A model generated the notes under the pieces. It saw only the letters and a list, made by a program, of their open reading frames with translations. It was not told the DNA's origin and did no database searches. Positions 13,586 to 20,022 of a stretch of DNA of 20,022 nt are shown piece by piece. The DNA lies in contig JAZHSQ010000034.1 of NCBI GenBank assembly GCA_036454645.1, positions 1-20,022 of the forward strand, written 5' to 3'. How positions within the stretch are numbered: position 1 is the first letter of the stretch; each line of letters starts with the position of its first letter. A program made the position numbers and the translations under genes. Source of the stretch: Olsenella_K sp036454645 (GTDB taxonomy: Bacteria > Actinomycetota > Coriobacteriia > Coriobacteriales > Atopobiaceae).

Positions 13586-16537
13586 CTACGGGACGGGGAA
13601 CCACGCGAGCCTCAGGATGTCTGCGGTCGCGAGAATCATGCCCGCGTCGAGGGACTGGAAGAGGTCGAACTCCTCGCCCTGCCTGCGGTAGCGCGCGAAG
13701 CGCTCGTCGGGGCGGGTGGCCTCCCCGTCGCGCGCGCCCGCGTACTCGCTGGCGTGGTACTCGTAGTCGAGCTGGCGCTGCAGCCCCTCGAGCTCGCCCC
13801 AGGAGCAGATGCAGGGGTGGACCTTCGCGATCTGCACCATGTGGCTCGGTGCCCCGTTCCTGATGCACTGGACCGCCTGGTAGGGGTCGGGCCGGCCGTC
13901 TCGGCCGCACATGCCGACCCAGCCGCGGCTCTGCATGTGCCGCCGCCAGCGGACGTGCTCAATGCGTTCGAGCTCCTTCAGGAGGAGGCACCTCTCGACC
14001 CGGCCCCCGCGGGCACTCCTGCGCAGCCGGTCCTCGAAGGCCCGGGCGAGGAGCCGCCTCGCGTCGGCGTCCCACCAGGCGCCTGCGTCCTGCACGTACC
14101 ACGCCTCCGGGAAGACGCCCGCGGCGAAGAGCCGGTAGGGGAGGCTCGCCGCGCACGCCCGAGAGCTGTCCCTATGGTAGAGGCGGCCGAAGTAGCCGTC
14201 CAGCTCCTCGTAGCGCCCGTCCGCCGCGGGCCCGGTCCCGCAGTACACGAGGCGGACGCACTCGGCCGCCCGCTCGATGGCGTCTCGGCCGAGGTGTGGC
14301 CAGGCGTAGCGCTCCTCGGGCGAGCCGAACGTGACGAAGCCGTAGTTGTTGAACCACTGGTTGGCGTGCTCCTCGCCCTTGGGGACCATGAGGTTGGCCC
14401 CGAGGGACGCGAGCGAGGGGTCGGAGCACGGCACCGCGATGACGGGCCTCGTGGCGGCGTAGTCCCGGGTCCTCCCCGCGGCGACCGCGCAGCGGACGCT
14501 CGTCTCGCGGACGCGCGCGGCGAGCGAGAGGTTGCCCAGGTCGGATCCGGTGTCGACGACGTAGTAGAGGAGGTCGCCCGTAGCCTCGAGCCCCTCGAGC
14601 GCCCTCGTGAGGGCGGGGGAGGAGAGGTCGACGTCGCTGTAGGCGAGCTCGATGGGCGCCAGGCCGTCGTCGGTGAAGGGGAGCTCGCCCCCGGTGGCCT
14701 CTCCGCCGTCGCGGACCGCCCTCCCCAGTGGCCTGAGCCGCGAGTAGGGCGACATGCCGGGGCACTTCGCGCCCAGGGCGGCATAGAGTCCGGAGGCGTG
14801 GGGGGAGAGCACGGAGACCTTCGTCGTGACCCCCTCGCCGCAGACGGGGAGGGCGAACGCCTCCCGGACGAGCCAGGACGCGAGCGAGGCGTTCGCGTTC
14901 GAGCTGAGGACGACCACGTGGAGCGTCTGGTCATCCGCGCTCTCGCGGACTGCCTTGGAGGTGAGGCGGTAGAAGGGCGGGTGGCGCACGAGGAGCCCGA
15001 GGGCCGCCTCGTGCGCGTCGTCCACCAGGAAGACGCGGACCGTGCGCAGTGCGTCGGGGTTGGAGGATCGGACGAGGTTGAGCGCCGTGTCGATGACGGG
15101 GGAGGCCAGCTCCTCGTCGCAGCGGACGACGACCTCGGTCACGGGGGCGTCGGCCTCCGCGCCCCCTGGCGCCTCGCCGTGCTGCACGAGGTCGAGCACG
15201 GCGAGGGCGTCGAGGACGTTCCTCTCGAGGTCGTCGTCCAGAAGGACGACGCGCAGCCCCCCGTGCGCCCCCGCGTCGAGGGCGCTGGAGAGCGAGGGGC
15301 CGGAGAAGGACGTGAGGACGCGGAGGCCCGTCGTGGCGGGCATGGTCTGCCGCAGGAGGGAGGTGAGGTCGTTCTCGCAGTTGTCGACGCAGGTCCCGAA
15401 GTCGTCTGCGGCCTGGCCCGCGTCCGGCACGCGCGGGGCGCGGAGGATGTCCGGGGAGGTCACCTGCCGGCGGGCCTCCCCGCAGCCGTGGAAGTACGCC
15501 TCGCGGAAGACGTCTCCGACGGAGAGGAAGGCGCCCGGGACCGGGCAGGCCGCCACGTCGGTCTCGCAGCAGCATCCGAGCACGTAGAGGGCATCGCCCC
15601 TGGTCTTGTCCTGCGCGAAGTAGCAGGTCTCGAGCAGTTCGCAGGCGCTTCGGTAGGCCTCTGCGTACCTGCCCGCGGAGAGCAGCGACCGCGCCCGCGC
15701 GAGCTTGGCCGACGCGATCCGGTCGTCCTCGAGGAGGTCCTGCTCGCCGGCTCCCTCCCCGCCGCGCGCGTCCTGCGCCCCCGCGAGGGCCCCGTCGGGG
15801 GCGCAGGACGCGTCAAGCCGGTCTGCACCGACGCCGGGGAGGATCAGGCTCGCGAGGTGGTCGACGGGCGCCGTGCAGCCGGGGGAGTCGTAGTGCTCCC
15901 AGAGGTAGTAGGTGGAGGCGACGAGCGAGAGCGTCGCGAGGAGGTCGGGCAGGGACATCCCGTCGAAGGAGTCCCTGCCGGCGGGAGCCGCGTCGAACGC
16001 CCCCTCGTCCGGCCCGGCCGCGCGCACCCCGAGCGCGGCCGGGAGGTCGAGGCCGGGGAGGCTGAGGTCCTCCCCGTAGCTCCAGAGGTGCGCCCCCGTG
16101 CTGCGCCTGGCCTCGCAGGAGGTGTCGGGGGCCGCGCCGCTCCTGTCGTCGGAGAGCAGGGTGCGCAGGTGCCGGCGGAAGACGTCGAGCTCCTCGGGTG
16201 CCAGGCCGGAGACGACCTCCTCCCAGCGCGCGGCGAAGGCCTGCTGGTAGGGGAAGTCCCTGGGGGCGTACGGGAGGCCGGTTCCGGGGTCGAGCGGGCT
16301 CCTCAGCAGGAGCTCCATGATCTGGGTGCAGCTCCTGCGCCCGGAGTCGCTGCCGCAGAAGAAGCGGGTCCTCGTCGCCCCGCGCGAGATCCGGGAGAGC
16401 ACGCCCTTGTCGGCGTCGGTCAGGGGGCCCGAGGACAGGGCGTCGGAGATCATCCGGACCATGTCGCCCTGGCTTAGGTTGGGTGGGACGAGGTTGTTCC
16501 AGTGGATGGCGTTCGTGGCCTGTGACCTCCGGCTCAT
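13586..16537 (-). CDS. RyR-like domain protein with TPR-like and Rossmann-like regions
   Basis: This 983-residue protein has no signal peptide or clear membrane helix, so it is probably cytoplasmic. Residues 1-270 are unrecognised. Residues about 275-370 look like TPR/Sel1 helices (ARSLLSAGRYAEAYRSACELL) with several Cys. Residues about 400-720 contain repeated Rossmann-like strands (GLRVVLLDDD, VRVFLVDDAHEAA, LHVVVLSSNANASLASWLV, PVIAVPCSDPSL), as in NAD-binding/TrkA-N-type proteins. The C-terminus has DSSRACAASLPYRLFAAG (about 788-805), then IEHVRW (about 859-864), RGWVGMCGRDG and KVHPCICSWGELEGLQRQLD (about 903-922). That pattern (EH-RW, GW, HP, W-x-EL, D) is the prokaryotic RyR domain. 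AAAGGAG eight bases upstream fixes the ATG; an upstream in-frame ATG at 16693 would overlap the lipoprotein gene. It sits between the small lipoprotein and the TIR gene, so the three are likely an operon. A sensory role for nucleotide-derived ligands is inference. Confidence 0.8.
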   Translation of the reverse strand: MSRRSQATNAIHWNNLVPPNLSQGDMVRMISDALSSGPLTDADKGVLSRISRGATRTRFFCGSDSGRRSCTQIMELLLRSPLDPGTGLPYAPRDFPYQQAFAARWEEVVSGLAPEELDVFRRHLRTLLSDDRSGAAPDTSCEARRSTGAHLWSYGEDLSLPGLDLPAALGVRAAGPDEGAFDAAPAGRDSFDGMSLPDLLATLSLVASTYYLWEHYDSPGCTAPVDHLASLILPGVGADRLDASCAPDGALAGAQDARGGEGAGEQDLLEDDRIASAKLARARSLLSAGRYAEAYRSACELLETCYFAQDKTRGDALYVLGCCCETDVAACPVPGAFLSVGDVFREAYFHGCGEARRQVTSPDILRAPRVPDAGQAADDFGTCVDNCENDLTSLLRQTMPATTGLRVLTSFSGPSLSSALDAGAHGGLRVVLLDDDLERNVLDALAVLDLVQHGEAPGGAEADAPVTEVVVRCDEELASPVIDTALNLVRSSNPDALRTVRVFLVDDAHEAALGLLVRHPPFYRLTSKAVRESADDQTLHVVVLSSNANASLASWLVREAFALPVCGEGVTTKVSVLSPHASGLYAALGAKCPGMSPYSRLRPLGRAVRDGGEATGGELPFTDDGLAPIELAYSDVDLSSPALTRALEGLEATGDLLYYVVDTGSDLGNLSLAARVRETSVRCAVAAGRTRDYAATRPVIAVPCSDPSLASLGANLMVPKGEEHANQWFNNYGFVTFGSPEERYAWPHLGRDAIERAAECVRLVYCGTGPAADGRYEELDGYFGRLYHRDSSRACAASLPYRLFAAGVFPEAWYVQDAGAWWDADARRLLARAFEDRLRRSARGGRVERCLLLKELERIEHVRWRRHMQSRGWVGMCGRDGRPDPYQAVQCIRNGAPSHMVQIAKVHPCICSWGELEGLQRQLDYEYHASEYAGARDGEATRPDERFARYRRQGEEFDLFQSLDAGMILATADILRLAWFPVP

Positions 16538-16594
16538 GTGGGTTTCTCCTTTTATTATATGGGGACCGCGGCGGGGCTTCCGTGTCCGTGGGGT

Positions 16595-16611
16595 GGCCGG
16601 TGCGGCCGGCC
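16595..16611 (-). terminator. Hairpin between the small lipoprotein and RyR genes
   Basis: GGCCGG (16595-16600) and CCGGCC (16606-16611) form a 6-bp stem with a five-base loop, beginning three bases past the lipoprotein stop codon on the minus strand. There is no T-tract. As the only element in the 77-base gap, it could reduce read-through and set the ratio of lipoprotein to downstream products. Confidence 0.4.
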
Positions 16612-16614
16612 CCG

Positions 16615-16968
16615 CTACTTCCGGTCCATCGAGATGGTCTCGCCGCCACTCTCGAGGACGAGGTGCCCTCCCTCGTCGACGCGATATGTGCACGAGATGC
16701 TATCCAGACCGGACTTGAAGGTGAGCACGCCGTCGCTCGCGACGCCCGGGATCGTGGCGACGTTGTCCTCGCTGTGGTAGGTCATCGTCGCGTCGCTGCC
16801 GTCGATGGTGATGGTGATGTAGTCATCCGGGTTGCCGGGGACCTCGGTGATCCAGGTGCCGTCCGAGGAGGAGCAGGCGGGGAGCAGGAGGCTCGCGACG
16901 AGCGCCAGCACGATCAGGACGATGGCGGGACGGGTGCGCGTGACGGTCTTCTCGATGGTCTCTTCCAT
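16615..16968 (-). CDS. Small membrane-anchored lipoprotein, function unknown
   Basis: The start MEETIEKTVTRTRPAIVLIV leads into a hydrophobic helix ending in the lipobox LLLPAC, followed by SSSDG, so the mature part is lipid-anchored outside the membrane. The remaining 80 residues are rich in short beta strands (YITITIDGSDATMTYH, GVLTFKSGLDSISCTYRV, GHLVLESGGETISMD). This resembles the small lipocalin-like or beta-sandwich lipoproteins of Gram-positive bacteria, but no family is assigned. An ATG-led frame extends upstream to 17109, but GAAGGGAG seven bases before 16968 and the signal peptide favour the short form (117 residues). The gene is first in the cluster, 76 bases downstream of the shared promoter-like element, and is followed by the RyR-domain gene. 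Confidence 0.8.
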   Translation of the reverse strand: MEETIEKTVTRTRPAIVLIVLALVASLLLPACSSSDGTWITEVPGNPDDYITITIDGSDATMTYHSEDNVATIPGVASDGVLTFKSGLDSISCTYRVDEGGHLVLESGGETISMDRK

Positions 16969-17037
16969 GGTCTTCTCCCTTCGTCGGGCGTCTTCCCGGC
17001 GCCCTGCCTCCCGGCCCTCTGCCGGTCGGTCTCTGAC

Positions 17038-17076
17038 TGGGATCACTATCGGGGAGGCGGGGCGTTTCAGGTAGGG
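17038..17076 (-). promoter_or_regulatory. Shared 39-nt promoter-like element, copy B (lipoprotein-RyR-TIR cluster)
   Basis: On the minus strand, CCCTACCTGAAA (17076-17065), 14 bases and GATAGTGATCCCA (17050-17038) repeat copy A at 8637-8675 with 32 of 39 matches and no gap. The GATAGT box ends 76 bases before the lipoprotein start codon. It is the only promoter-like sequence found for the three-gene minus-strand cluster. Confidence 0.65.
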
Positions 17077-17109
17077 CGTCCGGAGCGGCTCCGTGGAACG
17101 CCGGCGCAC

Positions 17110-17122
17110 GAAACGTGAAACG
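17110..17122 (-). promoter_or_regulatory. CGTTTC pair upstream of element B
   Basis: On the minus strand CGTTTC occurs twice in TCGCGTTTCACGTTTCGTG (boxes at 17122-17117 and 17115-17110), seven bases apart, start to start. Copy A has the same TCGCGTTTCA and a second box 14 bases away. It is a possible binding site for a shared regulator. Confidence 0.4.
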
Positions 17123-17207
17123 CGAAGCGGGCGGGCGCGCCCGCTCGGGCACCTCCCTCAACCAGGCCCTTCTCCGCACAGCCGAAGATAACCACCGTCC
17201 ACCCGAA

Positions 17208-17270
17208 CTTGTTTGAACAAATTGTCGGGCGACCGTACCCTCTTGTCAGTAAACGAGTTGTTCAAACAAG
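17208..17270 (+). promoter_or_regulatory. Inverted operator pair and candidate promoter of the sugar ABC transporter
   Basis: CTTGTTTGAACAA (17208-17220) recurs exactly inverted as TTGTTCAAACAAG (17258-17270), 37 bases apart. Each copy is itself a palindrome (TTGTT-TG-AACAA), as expected for a dimeric repressor site. A candidate promoter TTGAAC (17213-17218), 17 bases, TACCCT (17236-17241) places the left site over the -35 and the right site just after the transcription start, a layout suited to repression by looping or blocking. ROK- or LacI-type sugar regulators are plausible binders; none is encoded in the window. Confidence 0.7.
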
Positions 17271-17306
17271 AGGGCAGGTTGTGCATGCATCCGGAAGCCT
17301 GCCCTC
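17270..17306 (+). other. Leader hairpin of the solute-binding protein mRNA
   Basis: GAGGGCAGG (17270-17278) and CCTGCCCTC (17298-17306) form a perfect 9-bp stem around a 19-base loop that contains the palindrome TGCATGCA. It lies just after the right-hand operator, in the predicted untranslated leader. Confidence 0.45.
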
Positions 17307-17401
17307 CGCGCGGACGACCGCGGGGCGGGCCAGGCGCCCTCCCCGGCTTCCAAGAAGCGGGCGGGATGCGTCCCGTCCCCAGGGCATGAGGGGGAGTATC
17401 C

Positions 17402-18718
17402 ATGAACACCAACATCTCTCGTCGCAACTTCCTCGCGGGCAGCGCCATCGCCCTCGCCGGCCTGGGCCTCGCCGGCTGCTCCAGCTCCGGCTCCAGCTCC
17501 AGCTCCTCCGACTCCTCGGCCGCGTCCGGGGCCTCGGGCTCGGTCTACTACCTCAACTTCAAGCCCGAGGCCGACCAGGCCTGGCAGGACCTCGCCAAGA
17601 AGTACACCGACGAGACGGGCGTCGAGGTCAAGGTCGTGACGGCCGCCTCCGGCACCTACGAGGAGAAGCTCAAGAGCGAGATGGCCAAGAGCTCCGCCCC
17701 CACGCTCTTCCAGGTGAGCGGCTACGTGGGCCTGGAGAACTGGAAGGAGTACTGCGCCGACCTCGCGGACTCCGACGTCTACGGAGAGCTCACCAACCTC
17801 GACCTCGTGCTCAAGGACGGCGACAAGGTCGACGCCATCGGCTTCGTCGAGGAGGACTACGGCATCGTCTACAACAAGGAGCTACTGACCAAGGCCGGCT
17901 ACTCCGCCTCCGACATCACGAGCTTCGCCACGCTCAAGAAGGTCGCCGACGACATCCAGGCCCGCAAGGACGAGCTCGGCGTCAAGGGCGCCTTCGTGAG
18001 CTCCGGCCTCGACTCCAGCTCCAGCTGGCGCTTCACCAACCACCTCGCCAACATGCCGCTGTGGTTCGAGTTCCAGGACGACAACGTTACCAACCCCGAC
18101 ACCATCAAGGGCACCTACCTGCCTAACTACAAGGACATCTTCGACCTGTACACGACCGACTCGACGGTCGAGAAGTCCCAGCTCTCCGCAAAGACCTCCG
18201 ACGACGCGGTCGCCGAGTTCGTGGGCGGCGAGGCCGTGTTCTACCAGACCGGCTCCTGGGACTACAAGAACATCAAGGCGCTCGGCGACGACAAGCTCGG
18301 CCTGCTCCCGATCTACATCGGCGTGGGCGACGAGGCCAAGCAGGGCGTCTGCGCGGGCACCGAGAACTACTGGGCCGTCAACGTCGACGCGGCCGAGGAG
18401 GACCAGAAGGCCACCCTCGACTTCCTGAAGTGGGTCGTGACCTCCGACGAGGGCACCACGGCGCTCGCCGACGACATGGGCTTCAACTGCCCGTTCAAGA
18501 GCGCGAAGGAGCCCTCGAACCCGATCTACGCCCAGGCCAAGGAGTACAGCGACGCCGGCAAGTCCCCGGTCGGCTGGGCCTTCTCCGTGCAGCCCAACCA
18601 GGAGTACCGCGACGACCTGGCGAGCGCCCTCACCTCCTACACCTCCGGCGGCTCCTGGGACGAGGTCAAGACGGCCTTCGTCGACAACTGGGCGACCGAG
18701 AAGGCGTCCAACAACTAG
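17402..18718 (+). CDS. Carbohydrate ABC transporter substrate-binding lipoprotein
   Basis: This family 1 (CUT1-type) solute-binding protein captures an oligosaccharide or related sugar outside the membrane and delivers it to the permeases encoded next. The N-terminus has a Tat-like SRRNFLAGSA motif and a lipobox (GLGLAGC, Cys26), followed by a Ser-rich linker (to about residue 47). Export in folded form with a lipid anchor is therefore likely. Mature landmarks typical of the family include FKPEADQAWQDLAKKYTDET, EDYGIVYNKELLTKAGY, FVGGEAVFYQTGSWDY and ENYWAVNVDAAEEDQKATLDF. The 438-residue length is usual. GAGGGGGAG precedes the ATG. The ligand cannot be read from the sequence. It heads the operon downstream of the paired operator. 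Confidence 0.94.
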   Translation: MNTNISRRNFLAGSAIALAGLGLAGCSSSGSSSSSSDSSAASGASGSVYYLNFKPEADQAWQDLAKKYTDETGVEVKVVTAASGTYEEKLKSEMAKSSAPTLFQVSGYVGLENWKEYCADLADSDVYGELTNLDLVLKDGDKVDAIGFVEEDYGIVYNKELLTKAGYSASDITSFATLKKVADDIQARKDELGVKGAFVSSGLDSSSSWRFTNHLANMPLWFEFQDDNVTNPDTIKGTYLPNYKDIFDLYTTDSTVEKSQLSAKTSDDAVAEFVGGEAVFYQTGSWDYKNIKALGDDKLGLLPIYIGVGDEAKQGVCAGTENYWAVNVDAAEEDQKATLDFLKWVVTSDEGTTALADDMGFNCPFKSAKEPSNPIYAQAKEYSDAGKSPVGWAFSVQPNQEYRDDLASALTSYTSGGSWDEVKTAFVDNWATEKASNN

Positions 18719-18732
18719 CTCGCACGTGGGTG

Positions 18733-18763
18733 GGGGCGGGGTGCCGGCGCGGCGCCCCGCCCC
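18733..18763 (+). other. Intercistronic hairpin between binding protein and permease genes
   Basis: Arms 18733-18746 and 18750-18763 pair over 14 bp (one G-U pair) around a three-base loop, starting 15 bases after the stop codon. No T-tract follows. In sugar transporter operons such structures commonly protect the upstream message and limit read-through, giving more binding protein than permease; that role here is inferred. Confidence 0.65.
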
Positions 18764-18781
18764 TCGGCTGAGGGGGTAGTC

Positions 18782-19636
18782 ATGGGAAAGGTACTCAGGA
18801 GATGGTGGCCGCTGTTCGTGCTGCCGTGCACGCTCTCCTTCGTGTTCGGCTTCATCATCCCGTTCGTGCAGGGCGCCTACCTGTCGTTCTGCGAGTTCAA
18901 GGTCATCAACAAGGCCAAGTTCGTCGGCCTGTCCAACTACGTCGCCGCCTTCCAGGACGAGCAGTTCGCGCACGCCTTCTAGCTCACGGCGGCCTTCGCC
19001 CTCACGGTGACGGTCCTCGTCAACGTGATCGCCCTCGCCATCGCGCTCGCGCTCACGCGCGGCCGGCTCAGGGGCACCAACGTCTTCCGCACCGTGTTCT
19101 TCATGCCCAACCTGATCGGCGGCATCGTGCTCGGCTACATCTGGAACATCCTGATCAACGCCGTGCTCTCCATCGCCGGCCAGCAGCTCCTCGCGCTCAA
19201 CACCGCCGCCGGCTTCTGGGGCCTCGTGATCCTCACCCTGTGGCAGCAGGTCGGCTACATGATGATCATCTACATCGCGGGCCTGCAGTCCATCTCCTCG
19301 GACTACCTCGAGGCGGCCAAGGTCGACGGCGCCACCGCCTGGCAGACGCTGTGGAAGGTCAAGATCCCCAACCTCATGCCCACGATCACGATCTGCCTGT
19401 TCCTGACGATCACCAACGGCTTCAAGCTCTTCGACCAGAACCTCGCGCTCACCGGCGGTGACCCCAACCACATGAGCGAGCTCCTCGCGCTGAACATCTA
19501 CAACACGTTCTACTCGCGCGTGGGCGCCAAGTGGATGGGCATCGGCCAGGCCAAGGCAGTGATCTTCTGCATCCTCGTCGTCGCCATCGCCCTCATCCAG
19601 CTCAAGATCACGAAGTCCAAGGAGGTGCAGCAGTAA
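18782..19636 (+). pseudogene. Sugar ABC transporter permease (MalF/UgpA type) with an in-frame amber codon
   Basis: The frame starts MGKVLRRWWPLFVLPCTLSF with GAGGGGG upstream and should encode a 284-residue CUT1 inner-membrane permease. The first membrane helix, the FVGLSNYVAAF motif, later helices (VLVNVIALAIALAL, VFFMPNLIGGIVLGYIWNIL) and the EAA loop YLEAAKVDGATAWQTLWKVKIPN, which contacts the ATPase, are all in one frame. However, codon 67 is TAG (18980-18982), between FAHAF and LTAAFALTV. A single G-to-A change from TGG (Trp) would explain it. Reinitiation at the GTG at 19007 is unlikely because no ribosome site precedes it. The stop codon overlaps the next permease's ATG (TAATG). The rest of the coding sequence looks intact, so the lesion is recent, a base-call error or read through. 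Confidence 0.85.
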
Positions 19637-20022
19637 TGGTGCGCGAGAGAAGGATCAACCGCGTGCTCACCGTCGTCTTCACGATCCTGAGCCTCGCGTG
19701 GATCTACCCCATGTTCATGATCTTCGTGAACTCCTTCAAGCAGGAGAACGCGATCAACACCACGAGCGTGTTCGAGCTGCTCAACGCCGGCAACTTCGAC
19801 GGCCTCGCCAACTACGTGAACGCGCTCACGCGCCAGGGCTTCGCCTCGGCCTTCGGCTACTCGCTCCTGATCACGGTCACGTCCGTCGTGCTCATCCTCG
19901 TGTGCTGCTCCATGTGCGCCTGGTACGTGGTGCGCGTGAACGACCGCTTCTGCAAGGCCCTGTACTACCTGTTCGTCTTCTCCATGGTCGTCCCGTTCCA
20001 GATGCTCATGTTCACGCTCTCG
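19636..20022 (+). CDS. Sugar ABC transporter permease, second subunit (MalG/UgpE type), partial
   Basis: The ATG overlaps the previous stop (TAATG), with GGAGGTG about ten bases upstream. The 129 residues visible begin MVRERRINRVLTVVFTILSL. A first helix (about 9-32) ending in YPMFMIFVNSFKQE is the classic second-subunit CUT1 start. FDGLANYVNAL and further helices (YSLLITVTSVVLILVCCSMC, YYLFVFSMVVPFQMLMF) follow. The EAA loop lies beyond the window edge. It pairs with the upstream permease to form the channel. No ATPase gene is visible; many Gram-positive bacteria use a shared MsmK-type ATPase encoded elsewhere. Confidence 0.92.
   Translation, partial: MVRERRINRVLTVVFTILSLAWIYPMFMIFVNSFKQENAINTTSVFELLNAGNFDGLANYVNALTRQGFASAFGYSLLITVTSVVLILVCCSMCAWYVVRVNDRFCKALYYLFVFSMVVPFQMLMFTLS

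Larger units (their letters stand above)
16969..17401. other. Divergent regulatory spacer
   Basis: This 433-base gap holds the minus-strand promoter-like element B and its CGTTTC pair (17038-17122), then about 85 bases in which nothing was recognised (17123-17207). After that come the operator pair and candidate promoter of the sugar transporter (17208-17270), a leader hairpin (17270-17306) and the solute-binding protein's ribosome site. Bases 17160-17270 are clearly less GC-rich than the surroundings. No coding region is supported. Confidence 0.7.

Noticed and set aside
13754..16477. Plus-strand frame of about 907 codons antisense to the RyR-domain gene
   Set aside because: It lacks a ribosome site or domain motifs, and its composition is that of an antisense shadow.
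16554..16559. Perfect TATAAT on the minus strand just before the RyR-domain gene
   Set aside because: The start point would fall on the ribosome site itself, and no -35 is present; the AT-rich patch is better read as part of an unstructured ribosome-binding region.
19007..19636. Separate gene starting at GTG 19007 after the amber codon
   Set aside because: No ribosome site precedes it, and it lacks the first membrane helix; it is the remainder of the interrupted permease.

Overview
This is a very GC-rich bacterial window (about 70% G+C by eye, with codon third positions almost always G or C). It has strong GGAGG-type ribosome sites, short spacers and Tat-type and lipobox secretion signals. 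Together with the gene families present (carboxypeptidase Taq, zinc-ribbon MscL, ROK kinase plus NagA, CUT1 sugar transporter), it looks like a Gram-positive, probably anaerobic, actinobacterium such as an Olsenella/Atopobium-type coriobacterium. That placement is inference; no rRNA or other marker lies in the window. No tRNA, rRNA, CRISPR array, insertion sequence or phage gene was seen.

Left half (1-8507) is housekeeping. On the minus strand lie carboxypeptidase M32, D-aminoacyl-tRNA deacylase (dtd) and the mechanosensitive channel MscL. Divergent from these on the plus strand are a ROK sugar kinase, N-acetylglucosamine-6-phosphate deacetylase (nagA) and, overlapping nagA by one base, an alpha/beta-hydrolase-like protein whose catalytic serine position is alanine. 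An M19 dipeptidase (minus) and a HAD/Cof-type phosphatase (plus) then diverge. Nearly every spacer in this half carries its own short GC-rich tandem repeat (18-46 bp units), each different from the others.

Middle (about 8580-17076) is an accessory block. A plus-strand lipoprotein with a transglutaminase-like domain converges, across a strong hairpin, on a minus-strand cluster. In order of transcription the cluster is a small lipoprotein, a 983-residue protein with a C-terminal RyR-like domain, and a TIR-transmembrane-beta-propeller protein. The TIR gene is split by a one-base shift in a run of seven Gs. The two outer, inward-facing transcription units begin with the same 39-base element (32 of 39 identical, no gaps, same distance to the start codon), so they look co-regulated although they sit more than 8 kb apart on opposite strands. 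TIR domains often cleave NAD+ and RyR-type domains are suspected sensors of nucleotide-derived signals. The block is therefore a candidate envelope-linked signalling, stress or defence system; that function is inference.

Right end (17208-20022) is a carbohydrate ABC transporter operon. It has a promoter region with two inverted copies of a palindromic operator, a Tat/lipoprotein solute-binding protein, an intercistronic hairpin, a first permease interrupted by one in-frame amber codon, and the start of a second permease that runs off the window. No ATPase gene is visible.
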